DNA of 64,000 nt, taken from the NCBI GenBank assembly GCA_027574665.1, contig CM050658.1, positions 24,068,317-24,132,316 of the forward strand. Reading direction: 5' to 3'. The notes beneath the pieces were generated by a model that ran no database searches, had not been told where the DNA came from, and worked only from the letters and a program-made list of their open reading frames with translations. This DNA comes from Rhynochetos jubatus. Its lineage: Eukaryota > Chordata > Aves > Eurypygiformes > Rhynochetidae. The position numbers and the translations under genes are program-made. Shown one piece after another: positions 23,201 to 34,924 of this stretch. The first letter of the stretch is position 1; each line of letters starts with the position of its first letter.

Positions 23201-26200
23201 AACTGGTAGATTGTGTGTTTCAGCTGATCGATAGATTTGCTCTCATTTTGGATCTGACACTTAAGGCAATATGTTGTGCCCTTCAGCAGATAGAGAGGGG
23301 ACTCGAGGTACCAGAGACTGGCCTCAAAATATGAGGTCAATTTAGTGCGTTCATCATTGCTGTTTCTACTGGTTCTTTCTAGCTCAGGGGAAAGACGATG
23401 TACTTTGCTGTTAACACTCCAGTTTGGTTTACATCTAGTCAACAACACAAACACACCTAAGTTCAATACAAGCATATAGAGTAGCAGAAGATGTCAGGAA
23501 ATTGGGTGTAACATTGTTATTTTGTACCACCCAGAATAATGCAGCTGAAATCTTGAATTCAGTGGAAAAGTCAATGCCCTACCTTCAGTAGGTGTAGGTT
23601 TTCCTTATTTAGACATGCATTGTTTCAGACTTTGGTTGATACTGGGAAAAAATTGAAAACCATGATCTGTATGTGTAAGAAGCAGTTCTCTGAAGCTGTT
23701 GTCCAGTGTCATAACAGATCTGGCTTTCTGTTGCATATGACACGTGCATTGTACATGACACAAAGCACTGATTCAGTGTAAACTTTCTTTGGTTCAAATC
23801 CCTTTTTTTTTTTTTTATGGGTCAACTTAATATCAGCAGTGTTTATGCTGGATGAGGCCCATGGAGCTTTAAGTGTTAGTGGTATCACATCATCTGCTCT
23901 CTGAAGGCTTGCTTAAACACAAAGTTAGAATAAATCTCTTGTACCTCAACATATTCAGCAGAAATGTGACGATACCTTTATTAAATAGGATGTTGATTAC
24001 TGCACGTGTGATTAAAATCCTTTAAAGATGTTGCATGCTTCAAGCAGTTAGGACTGGCCCATCAGTTGTTACTGAAACAATGTGGCAGCAGGTCATTGCT
24101 TTAGACTGTGGGGGTTGGAGTCTGGCCAGTAAGGGACAAGCAAACCCTTTACTCTGGCACCTCTGTTGGCTCTTATACAAATGAGAGCTTATTGGTAGTA
24201 GCTGAGCCCAGAATTTGTTTTCATATTGTATTTAATCAATCCAAATTAATTAAATTACACTTTTTAAAAAGGAATGGTAATTCTCTTCTACTTGCTTTGA
24301 CATTTGCGTTTTTTTCATGTTAAAAAATAAGTTTCTAATGAAACGTGATGCAAGTATAAAGCAGTAACTAGGTGTCTCGACAGGGAGAAATATTTTCTTA
24401 ATAAAATAGAAAGTTAACTGTAGGAAGCTAATTTGAATCATGAGTGTGTCAATGCATGCAAAGATGACATAAACTGGGACAGAAGAAACTCTGTAGTAAG
24501 TGTATTATTAACCATTAAAACAAAAAGGATTGTTAAATAGGGAACAGGGTTATAAAACGGGAAATGGGGAACCAAAGAACACTTTTCCCCTAGATACTTC
24601 TGTTGGTAAATTATTATTCTTCCCAAGTCATATAGATTTAAGAGTTAATACCCATTCCAAGTTTTGTCTGTGTCAACTGAAAAGCATAATGGCTATTTAA
24701 TGAGCTAACTGACAGATTGTCTCAGACCCTATTTATTGTTCAGTAGCAATGGGAAGTTGTTTGGTAAAGACAGATTTACTTGTGGATGGCACACTGTTTC
24801 TTCTGTATTTGGAAGTCTTGTATGAGCAAGTTTAGTGGGCTTTAATTTTTGTCTGTGGATTTTTTGTAAAATGAAGTATACATAAGAATATAAACATGAG
24901 TGACTTTGGTATGGCACTACTATTAAGCTTTTATAAAAACAACTGCACTTCTTTTCAGCATATTCTGTAAAACTTAAAATAACTACTGGAATTATTTACA
25001 GTAGCTTAACACTGTTTTATATGATGTATGTGTTTATAAGAAACCGAATGATACTCAGATGAGATTCTTAGGAAACCAGAATGCTCTGAACTGGTATCTC
25101 AATGATTTTTTTTCTTTCTTACTGTATGCAAATCCTCATTGCTAGTTTACCTGAGGATTAAAGGATTTACATTATGGACACACTTAAACTTATTTTTCCT
25201 ATATCTAACTCGTCACGAGAATTTTGCATTCACCTGCAGCTCCTCTAGACTTTCTGCAAATCTGCATCTGTTGGACCACAGCAAATACAGTCTCTTTGTT
25301 GCCACATCCCTTTAGACAATCTATTAATTATAATATCATAATAAATTACTGATTTCAAAGACAATTGCTAGTTAGGATTTAAGGAGAAAAAGGGAACCCC
25401 CTTTTTTGTTCTAAATAAGTCTAAATTTCTAAATAAGTCTGAATTATAAGTCTAAATTTCTTTGTGCTACTTCTGTGAATAATCATATCCTTGGCTGATA
25501 TACATAAATCTGAATTGATAGTTTAGGATACAGTTTTTGTCCCCTAATTGGGAATCAAGTTACTAATGATTCCATATTTTACTAAAAGTTGCTGAAGCGT
25601 CACTTTTTCGCATACCATTCACTGCGGCAATGTCAAACTTGGGTGAAGAAAGTCTGGGTATGGACTGCTCCTCGCTTTCTCTGCAGTTACACCAGAATGG
25701 GAGACTGTAAAGTTTGGTGTGTAGCTCATATTTACCCTGTGTACCCACACTCCTTACAAAATATGTATGTTTTGTGGGGCATACAAGAATTTCTATACAC
25801 TGGAAAGGAAAAGGTTAACTGTGGCTTAAGCAACACTGGATGGAGAAAGCCAAGAAAACCATTCCCAGTCCATAAAACTGTCCGGTAGTTTGTGCTAAGG
25901 AAACACATTTGCTTTTTTTCTCACCTTATAATGGATGCTAGTATTAAGGTGACTGAATTGTAAATCCTTGCCAGATAATTTGGTCAGGGATCATGCTGAC
26001 TCTGATGAACACTAGTTTGGACCCAGAGTGATACAAAGCATCTATAAAGAGATTTTGGGCTAAATTCCTCCAATCTGGAGACTATAGAACACAAGCATTT
26101 GGGATGCAATACAAGAAGCGTGTCTTTTAAATACAGATTGTATTTATTTCCTAAATGCTGGAATAGTCTTATTGGAAAATGCATCTTAAATTTGGCCTGC

Positions 26201-29200
26201 GATAGGATTTCAAGTTTAGACAGTACAAGCTTTGAAAATCTGTAGACGTGTGTCAGAAAATACAAAAATTGTGGTTGTGGCCAAGCATAAACCAGAATGA
26301 TAGGCACTTTAGCCGGTGTATATTTATGGCTGGAACAATTTACACTGAGAATAAACAGTTTAATGGATAGCTGGAAGGATTAAAGGATGCTCAATCTATC
26401 AGATTAAACATGTCATTCTTGCTGGTGAATGGTGCCATTATCTGACTTGGAAGCTAACATTCTTTCAGAGGAGACATTTTTACTAGTTTATATCTATTGA
26501 CAAAGGCTTCCCTAATTCTGCCAGTGATGCCTTAGCCCTGCTGAAATCAAGGGCAAAACTTCCATTGACTTCAGTGAGTCTGAGATTTCAATCTTTATCT
26601 TTTTGGTTCATGAAATGTTGAGAAATCCCTAGTGAGCACAGCTGTCTGCAGCTAGTTTCTCTTTGAATCTGAATGATGAGCTTTGAAACATGACTCTGAA
26701 GTTCGATGGCCAATAGTTAGCATGCTATTCTGCTTTGGAGATTTAAGTTATCATTTTTGCTAAATGTTACTAAATAAGAAATAGTAAGATAAGTAGTACT
26801 GACACACAGTCAATTTTTGCATAAATCAGTGATGTTCTACACTTTTCCTATTAGACTTAAAAACACAGGTAAGAAAAAGCAATGTTAATTTGGAAGGAGG
26901 ACATGAAGAACAGATTTTCCATGGATTGTGTCTGGTGAGGTGGCCCCTTAGTTTCCCACTCTGTGGCTCCCATTTTTCCAGTTCAAAAATAAAAAGGCAG
27001 TTTATTTTACCCTTTTCATTCGCTGATGCAACACAAGAAGATCCCCCTCTTTTTTTTTCTAGATAAGAAAGAGTTTATGGACTGAGTTTTGTTGTTGTTT
27101 ACACAATGAATCTCTTAAAATTTGGAAAAATTATAATCTTTAAACTAGATTTTAATAAGGGTCAGTGTTATCCTAAAACTATTCTATGGAATAAAGGAGA
27201 TGTAAAGTTTGTAAGTTAAGAAAAAACACAGAAATTTTGAGTTTCTGAATATGGAAAATAGATGTCAACAATCATAAGGTCAGCTCACACCATAAAGCAG
27301 TGCCAAATAGTTATAAGACTTATGCATTCATAACCAGGTATCTCCCTAATCCCTTCCCAAGTATTTTAATGATGGCTGAACTTCATTAAAGCATTAAGTT
27401 GGACTGAGCTTTGGGGGCTGGAGGCTATTTCATTAGTGGTACTGGTTAAAGCTTTACCTGATCCATGGCTTGACTTAAAAATTGAATTTTTAAGCATCTG
27501 TCAAAGTGAAGAGGCTTTTTTCCCTGCTCTAGGGAAAAAAGTGAAATACAATAATTGTATTTTTATTAATATTTATTGGTTTTCTTAGCCATCAGTGTGC
27601 ATATTCTTGGCCAGACATGATGAAATTCAGGTAAAAATAATTCAGATTTTGCATTTAGTTGCATTCCCTTACTTTTTCTGTAAAACAAGAGGTGATATAC
27701 AGACAGACACCATGACTTGACAGACAAGCCATAATTTACCAAGCTGAGGTAATTTGGTTTTGATTTTGAACCCTGACTTAGCTTCTAAGAGTAACTCAAT
27801 AAATGTGTTAGTCAACCACTTCTGACCTGTATACCATGGTGTTTCCAGGCAGCACTCACCTGTGGGACATCTCTTTGCTGTTGGCAGCTGGAGTAGGGTC
27901 TGAGATACGTGGGGGGGTGAAGGCACTCTTTCCAAGTCACTTGGGTGAGCAGCATCTCTTGTGGTTCTCTCCTCTGCTATCTTTAAGGGGCTTTTTAACA
28001 TTCTCCTTCCTTTCACATTTCCTCGTGGAAACATTTGAACTGACTGTCTGGATCAGCAGACTTGCTTGTTATTTCCAGCTGGAGGCTCCTGCCATCAAGA
28101 AAAGCAGCAGAAGAGCATGAAAACTGGCACCCATTGCTCAGAATTTCTTGCATTCCAAGGAAGGACCACAAAAACCTTTGGTAGCTGCTTCTCAGCCTGC
28201 CTTCCCACTGAAAGACAGTGATACTTGCAGATGTTTAACAGCTCTTTTCTTTTTTTAACTATAGCATCATTAATATGTAAAATTTCTTCTAATTCTCCTT
28301 GTACCTTATGGTGCTCATGAGTGTTTAAATTTACTGCATTTCTTTTAAAGCAATGCAATATGGATTATTGGAAGACAGATGTGATCATTGGAAATGCTTG
28401 TGCGATAAAATACATTCTATTTGGAGCTTTCATAGGTCATCACACCAAAAGTTAGTTTGTTTATTCTGAAGAGTATATATTTTAGAACACATGCCTTTGG
28501 TCTGTATCTCCTATAGAACGGCAAAGAGCACAACTATGCCATTGCTAAATGTTTGTGGAAGTCACCTGAAAATGACACCTAATAAATAGAAATGAGTTGA
28601 AGAATTGTCCTTTTCCTGAAAAGCATCCAAAATGTCCAAAAAGATGTCCTGGGAGCTAAAGCTCCCAGTTTCCTCGGTTCTTCTGCTCTAGTGTGAGCAG
28701 CTTGTGGGTCCTGATTTTTCTGAGAACATGCAGGACTCCAGTTCCTCCTTCAGAAGCAGAACCCAGCTGTAATAATCCCAGACTGAGAGGGGAAAGGAAG
28801 CAAATTACAGTTTCTATGGGCAAAGGAGGAAAGTATAAACTTTGTCACATTAGAAAAATCCCTTGGTTTATCTATGTGAAGGGATAATATTTAGAACAGC
28901 CTTCTCATATGAAATGCAAAGAGGAAAGTGGATAGTAATGTGTAAAGAGAGAAAGAAGATGCAAAATCTTGCTTTAGAATAGTGGGGGAGTAGAGACGCA
29001 CAAGGTGCATGAGGCAGGCTGAAGCTGGAAATTTTATAATGGAAAGTCTTGCAGTCACTGCTAAAATAAATTATGGACATGAGTGCAGCATGTGTGATGT
29101 TTCATGGAAGTGGTATGCTTGAGTAAGGAGGATTCCTTTTTTTTTAAGGTTTATATATTATGCTGCAGTTGGTTTTGTTTTATTACTTTAAAATTCATTC

Positions 29201-31233
29201 AAGGGTAATTGTGTAGTAGCAGTTTTCTCTTTCATGGGTGTCATACTGCTGCATAGCTTAAATAACAAATGGAACACTGGGGACGAGCTCAGTTTGAACC
29301 TACAGGTGGCGAAATTTATAGAAAGTTCCATTTACTACAAAAAGATGCTTGTGCATTATGACAAATCTAAGCCAGACTTTGTGGGCCTATGTATGCACTA
29401 TGGATATGGCAGTTTTAACTATACCAACAGTCTAATAACAGGCATGAGTGATAATATTTTTCAGTAGGAATGCAGTTAATTTTGATCTCCTGCAAATGTA
29501 GCCCAACTTTTGGAATGAGGTTACGGACTCCATTGAAATCACAGTGGCTCAAAGTTTGGACTCTAGTTTGGCAGGAACAGGGTTTAATCCATATATGTGG
29601 GGCATTTCACTGTTTGCTTCAGTACTTTCTACAGCAAAGGGAGGAAAATCCAGTTGTTACTGGCCTGTCACTAATCACCCGCCGCATTCAGTCTTGAACT
29701 GAATGAAAGAAACATTTTTGTGTCCTGTTTACTCTTTCTGGACTTGGATCTCAGCAGTAGTATAATAACAGTAGATTAAATGATGCTCAGTGCAGTCATC
29801 AAATTTCATACTGTGGCTATTGGATCATCTTCCCTGGTTTTCATCTCTTGTGTACTTCATAGAAAGATGGGCTTGAGTGAGGGCTACTTCCAACACAAAT
29901 TGTAATCACTTGAAATAGTCACTCCTTTGGAATCTGCACATTTTTATTTCCATATGAGACGCAATTTAATCATTAAGGGAATTTTTTTAGCTCCAGTGTA
30001 GCATACCTTCATAAGAGGAAGTTGAACCCAATTTTGTAAGCGGGTGTTTATGAAGTCAAAGGTGGACTCTTAAACAGACTTAGAAGCTGGGCCAGCAGTA
30101 GAATGCCCAATCTGGCACACACAGGAGAAATTATCCACGATTAAAGACTTTCTGATTAATATGGCTTATGTGCCAAAACTGCACATGCAGCGTATGATCT
30201 CAATTAGAGTGAAACCTAATTCTTCAAGGCTAAGCTCCAGATTCATTCTGCAATTTCTTCTTTGTTTAACTTGGACATTTTTTGACAACAGGATCTAAAA
30301 CAAATGTGGGGGGAGGGGGGCAGAAACTCCCCTACCATTATAAATTGCAATTCTGTAGAAAATATCTTTCTCATGGTACTACTCTGAATACCTTGACTAT
30401 TTAATTTTTACAAGATTTGTTGTGCCTTCTTCTAAGGTGCTGCCATTTAGTGTTGCTAATGGAGCTGTAACAGTTTTTGGGAAAGAATGAATACTCGTGT
30501 GCAGGTTTTCTGCTTAAAAAGTAACTCTTGCCAAAGAAAACTGCTTGAAGGTGGAAAGGAATAAGTATATAATCACGCCACTGTCATTACCTCTGATATT
30601 AAGAAAGTAGGAAATGTCAAAGGCCTGTAAGAAAAATAAGTTCAGGTTTAATGAGTCTGCTGGAGAGGAATTATCAACATTAATCATTTAGCTAGTGGAC
30701 TAACATAACTGGCATCAATAGAATAACTTTTTCCATCCTGTTTTAATAAGGAACAGTTGCTCTAGCTTGTTTCTGGGCTACTTTTTTTTTTTTTACCGCT
30801 AATCCCAAAACATCCTGGAAACACAAACTCTAATGAACTAGTATCATCGCATTTTAAGTGCTCTTCCAAACCAATATTAGTACTACTTAGAATTCAGCAG
30901 TTAGGCTTCTTGTGTGTGGGAAATGAGGGCTTCCAGGCCCAAGGGAATCCGTGCATGGAGGATTGTGAAAACCGCACCGTGGAACAGGGCATGCAGTCCT
31001 GGTTTGCTATGTGTACCCGTTATACAGGATGCTGGTGAATCTCTGTGCCTGCATAGAATGTTTTTCCTGAGTGGGGCCAAATACAGAACTGATACTGTAC
31101 CCTAGTATGGAGTGGCCCTAGAGCCTTTTTTAAATAAAATTCTAAACTTTGATCTAGAAATCTTGAGAAAAGGGTCCATTTTTCAAGCAGGGAAGGGTCT
31201 GGCACACAAGTTCTGTGGGGAGTGGCCAGGATA
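20219..31233. other. Long AT-rich non-coding stretch, about 11 kb
   Basis: No supported gene or large transposon. It holds A/T tracts (about 22,663-22,678 and 23,805-23,816), a short inverted repeat (28,649-28,668: 9-bp arms, AA spacer), small duplications near 25,411-25,459, and a G-rich tract at about 30,308-30,320. Opposing frames of 94 and 121 codons at 27,669-28,120 lack domains. A line at 26,551-26,578 (AAAACTTCCATTGACTTCAG) resembles a phrase common in ancient amniote interspersed repeats, but I cannot assign it. Confidence 0.5.
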
Positions 31234-31590
31234 GCTGGGGGTTTTCAGTCTGGAGTAGAGGAGGCTCAGGGGGGACCTTATTGCTCTCTACAACTCCCTG
31301 AAAGGAGGGTGCAGAGAGGTGGGGGTTGGTCTCTTCTCCCAAGTGTCAAGTAATAGGACAAGAGGAAACAGCCTCAAGCTGCACCAGGGAAGGTTTAGAT
31401 TGGATATTCAGAAAAATTTCTTCACCAAAAGGGCTGTCAGGCATTGGAACAGGCTGTCCAGGGAGGTGGTGGGGTTAAAAGATGTGTGGACGAGTGATTT
31501 AGGGACATGATTTAGGGGTGGTATTAGCAGTGTTAGGTTAATGGTTGGACTTGATGATCTTCCAACCTGAAAGATTCTATTATTCTATGA
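31234..31590 (+). mobile_element. CR1 LINE 3' fragment
   Basis: About 357 bp in plus orientation matches the CR1 tail layout: GTCTGGAGTAGAGGAGGCTC, a GGGGACCTTATTGCTCTCTA segment, AGGACAAGAGGAAAC, GATTGGATATTCAG, GCATTGGAACAGGCTG, then GGTTGGACTTGATGATCTTC and a terminal TTCTATTATTCTATGA. Translated remnants of the C-terminal ORF2 tail persist ([10 protein letters not shown]). Compared with the usual tail, a short stretch around 31,471 appears deleted, and the sequence differs from the 38.6- and 52.9-kb copies, so it belongs to another CR1 subfamily. Confidence 0.9.
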
Positions 31591-33828
31591 AAAAGGACAT
31601 GAACGTCATAGTGCTGCCCAAATCCTAATCCCATTTTAAATGTCAGATCAAATTTTGCATAATGTATCTGACTGTTCTCCATAAGTGTGACACTCCACTT
31701 GCCCCTCTCCAGTGTTGGGTTAGACTGGGGAGTGGTGGTCCACACAAACCTTCCATTTCCCAGACGCTCTAGTGCAAGCAGGGATGGGAGAGGAGGGCTG
31801 CCTGTGCAGTGACAGCTGCAGGGACGCAGGCCACAGGGGCCACCCCCCTCTGCTGCTGAGGGCCGGAGGCCTATTCTGAAGCAAGAAGCTTGGTCATGGA
31901 GGGCTGTTGTTGGGGATCTAGCGCTTCATGAAATAAAAGATCTAGAATTGCTTTGTATGGAGACACCAGCAGAACATATGTCTCTACATAATTAAAAAAA
32001 TCCTATCATTATTAATTTTTACTGATTATTCTGTGTTTAAACAGAAGAAAATGGTGTTTGCAACTGTAGCAAGGCAAATTCTGACGTACAGCCTGGAAGA
32101 GGTTGTAGCTTCAGTGTAGGAACATTCATTTGGGGTGTCAGTATCCTTTTTTAAAGAGGTATTAGTTGATATATAAAGCACCCACACGTTACGACATTTT
32201 ATATGTTCCCTATTCATGCTTTTTATTCAAATAATGAAAAAACTAAAATGTGTATGTACAGACATGTGGGTAATCCCCCAAAAAGAGAATTTTGAAGATT
32301 TCATAGTTGTTTATATTTTTTGAGCTCCACAGGTATCACTGCAGTAGTGTATAATATGACTCCAATTTTCATTTTCTTGATGGATTTTTATATTTAAAGA
32401 AATCTGATGAAATTACAAATAGTTTCTATCATGAGGTCCCTTCTTACAGCAGACTAATCAACATTTTGCCATTGCACATACTATGTGGCGTGAGAACAGC
32501 ATTTGTACTTTCTCAGTAATGTAGGTGAGGGAAAAATGTGTTTTGACTGGTAAACTGTAAAAATGGTACTGACCCATGTTCCTGATACCACAGCTGCACA
32601 GCCAGGCAACAGATGGTGCACAATACTGCTTCCCATAACCAGGAGGAATCGGTTGCCACTTCTGAAATCATTTTATGTCTTGAAATGCCTCCTTTCCTTA
32701 CTCCAACATGCAGTGGCTTCAGTGGACAGCTTTCCATTGACATCTGAAAGCAAGTATTTACACATGCTCCTTCTCCTGTACTATTGCATGATCAGATGCA
32801 CTCATACTCCATGGTAACAGAATAACCCTTGTGGCTTCTGCATGGCTTTGGCAGATATTTTCTGTGAAATGGAATCCATATGCCAGGGTGACCCTTAATG
32901 AAACCCTTTCCCTAATTGCTGTATTAAGCTTGCTATTTCCTTGTCATTGTTTACGCTTTTAAATCTATAATATATTCCAAATTAAGTATGTTTGAATGAC
33001 AGCATTCTGATTTAATTATAGACTTTATCATTGATTAGGCCAGACAATATAAACAGTGCAGAATCTCTGCTGGAATAGCTGCATGAATAAGACCAGGCAA
33101 CTACAGGGTCCTTATTCTAATAAAATTAAGCTAAATAAAAGTATTCCATTAAGTGAATTAGAATGTCTGACTGTCATTTTGCAAAATAGTATTTTCTAGA
33201 CCATCTTCAACTAAATAATTTTCTGGGTAGCTATTTTTTCTTAAAATGCTTGATTCCTTATGTAATTTAATTTTTATTATCCTTTCTTTATTCTTTGCTT
33301 TCACTTATTCCGTGTGCTCAGAATAAAAATGAATATAGTTAGCATTACTGAGTTTATAATAACAGTGCTTGGTTTTCTTTAGAAATAAAGGTTTAGTCTG
33401 TGCTCAGTTTCATAGTTAGCATAGTCAAGAAAGGAACAATTAGCAAATTAAGTTGAGGGGAGTATAGAGCAAGAACCAAAGCAGAGAAAGCAAACTCAAA
33501 AGGACCATTCAATGTTCAGTTTTGCGTTGTTGGTGATGCTGGGTTTGGAACAAGGGAGGCTTTAGAGAGAGAGGAGGAAAGGTGATCCAGACAAAGAGGA
33601 TGATTGTACAAAGCACAGACTTGTGAAAATGGAAAGAAAACAAAAGGTCCAGGTCAGGGATTTTTGTAGGAAAGATGAACGAAAAAGTGGGACAAGTGTG
33701 CATGATAAGCTTGAACAGGAGAAATTTTGAAAGCAAAACAAAAGAATCAAAAGATTGGAGAGGCAAGTACAGAAACCAGCAGCCTGTAGTTAGGAATGGA
33801 GATAGTTATAAACAAGGGCTCTGCACTA
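31591..33828. other. Non-coding stretch between CR1 and solo LTR
   Basis: A local GC-rich patch lies at about 31,765-31,880, followed by AT-rich DNA. From about 33,430 the plus strand becomes purine-rich (G/A) up to the LTR; the same character resumes on the other side of the LTR at 34,925. The interval 32,940-33,150 is complex AT-rich sequence of the kind often conserved between birds, which is an impression only. Confidence 0.45.
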
Positions 33829-33832
33829 GGTT
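33829..33832 (+). repeat. Target-site duplication, left copy (GGTT)
   Basis: GGTT immediately precedes the TG that starts the LTR and recurs directly after the LTR at 34,921-34,924. If the terminal A of the LTR is counted as host, the duplication could be 5 bp (AGGTT), so 4 or 5 bp cannot be resolved here. Confidence 0.75.
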
Positions 33833-33931
33833 TGCATAGCAGGGTTTTTGGTAGCTGGGGAGTGGCTCCTGTAAGATGATGCTAGAAGCTTCATTGGCTC
33901 CAAGTTGGACCTGCCTCTGGCCACAGCTGAG

Positions 33932-33965
33932 CCAATTAGCTCTTCTGTGATTAACATAATTTAAG
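33932..33965 (+). promoter_or_regulatory. LTR core-promoter signals (CCAAT box and TTTAAG)
   Basis: CCAAT lies at 33,932-33,936 and TTTAAG at 33,960-33,965, spaced as in a retroviral U3 promoter. A start site would be expected about 25-30 nt further on, near 33,990. Activity is unknown. Confidence 0.45.
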
Positions 33966-34138
33966 AGAGGAAGAACTGGCAGAAGAAAGAAGAGTGGGGT
34001 GTGAGAGAGATCACAAGGCACACCCCAAAATTCAGTACAGAAAGGCAGGAGAAGGTGCCTGGAGCAGAGGTTCCCCTGCAGCCCATGGTGAGAGGGCAGG
34101 CTGTGCCCTGCAGCCATGGATGGTCCCTAGCGGGGTGT

Positions 34139-34283
34139 GGAGAAAAAGGAAAGGAAAGGAAGGGAAAGGAAGGGAGAGGAAAGGAAAGGAAAGGAAAGGA
34201 AAGGAAAGGAAAGGAAAGGAAAGGAAAGGAAAGGAAAGGAAAGGAAAGGAAAGGAAAGGAAAGGAAAGGAAAGGAAAGGGAAA
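34139..34283 (+). repeat. (GGAAA)n pentanucleotide microsatellite in a 145-nt homopurine tract
   Basis: Positions 34,178-34,277 hold 20 perfect GGAAA units, with imperfect units on both sides. The whole interval 34,139-34,283 contains no pyrimidine. Because the 5-nt unit is not a multiple of 3, each frame encodes a 5-residue Lys/Glu/Arg/Gly cycle (KGKER), while the other strand gives Phe/Leu/Ser/Pro cycles. This explains the long open frames here. The tract lies inside the LTR and so arose after or with its insertion. Confidence 0.97.
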
Positions 34284-34735
34284 TGTTTGTCTGTTGGGGA
34301 GCCCCGTGCCAAAGCAGGCAGTTGCACCCAAAGAACCCCATGACGCCGTGGGAAGCCCGTGCTGGAGCAGGGTGCTCCTGAAGGACTGTGTGTCCACAGA
34401 AGGGACCCAGGCTGGAGCAGATAGTGAAGAAAACTGCAGCCTGTGGGAAGGACTCACATTGGAGAAGTTGATGGAGGACTCTCTCCTGTGGGAAGGACCC
34501 TGTGCTGGAGCAGGGGCAGAGTCTGACGAGTCCTTCCCATGAGTAGGAAGGAGATGCAGATACAGTGTGTGATGGACTGACCACAACCCCCATTCCCTGT
34601 CCGCCTGTGCTGCTTGAGGGAGGAGGCAGAGAAATGAGGAGCAAAGCTGAGCCCAGGAAGAAGGGGAGGTGGGGGAAAGGTTTTTAAGATCTGGTTTTCT
34701 CTCTCGTTGTCCTACTCTGGTTTGATTGGTGACTA

Positions 34736-34741
34736 AATAAA
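34736..34741 (+). terminator. LTR polyadenylation signal AATAAA
   Basis: A canonical AATAAA sits about 180 bp before the LTR 3' end, followed by a T-rich stretch, as expected at the R/U5 boundary. Confidence 0.5.
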
Positions 34742-34920
34742 GTTATTTTTATTCCCTAGTTGAGTCTGTTTTCCATTGACCATAATGGGTGTGTGATCTC
34801 TCCCTGCTCTTGTGTCAACTTACCAGCCTTTCCTTGTATTTTCTCCTTTCTCCCACTGGGGGAAGGAGTGAGCGAGTGGCTGTGTGGTGCTTAGTTTCCA
34901 GCTGGGCCTAACCCATGACA

Positions 34921-34924
34921 GGTT
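34921..34924 (+). repeat. Target-site duplication, right copy (GGTT)
   Basis: The direct repeat of 33,829-33,832, immediately after the CA end of the LTR. Confidence 0.75.

Larger units (their letters stand above)
33833..34920 (+). mobile_element. Solo LTR of an avian endogenous retrovirus-like element
   Basis: This 1,088-bp non-coding element begins TGCATAGCAGGG and ends AACCCATGACA, giving the TG...CA termini of an LTR, with direct GGTT repeats on both sides. Plus orientation is supported by a CCAAT box (33,932-33,936), a TATA-like TTTAAG (33,960-33,965) and an AATAAA poly(A) signal (34,736-34,741) in the order expected for U3-R-U5. The middle contains degenerate repeats of a GCTGGAGCAG / GTGGGAAGGACTC type phrase. 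From memory this architecture is abundant in non-galliform birds; I do not assign the family name. No internal proviral region or second LTR is present, so this is a solo LTR left by recombination between two LTRs. It carries a GGAAA expansion. The 182- and 227-codon frames across it are repeat-driven, not viral genes. Confidence 0.9.

Noticed and set aside
28649-28668. Perfect 9-bp-arm inverted repeat (CTGGGAGCT/AGCTCCCAG)
   Set aside because: Short hairpins of this size are expected by chance in 64 kb, and nothing nearby gives it a role.
33961-34644. Minus-strand frame of 227 codons and plus-strand frames of 182 and 126 codons
   Set aside because: They are generated by the GGAAA array and the LTR around it: the protein is a five-residue cycle, frames on both strands overlap, and the interval is a non-coding LTR.
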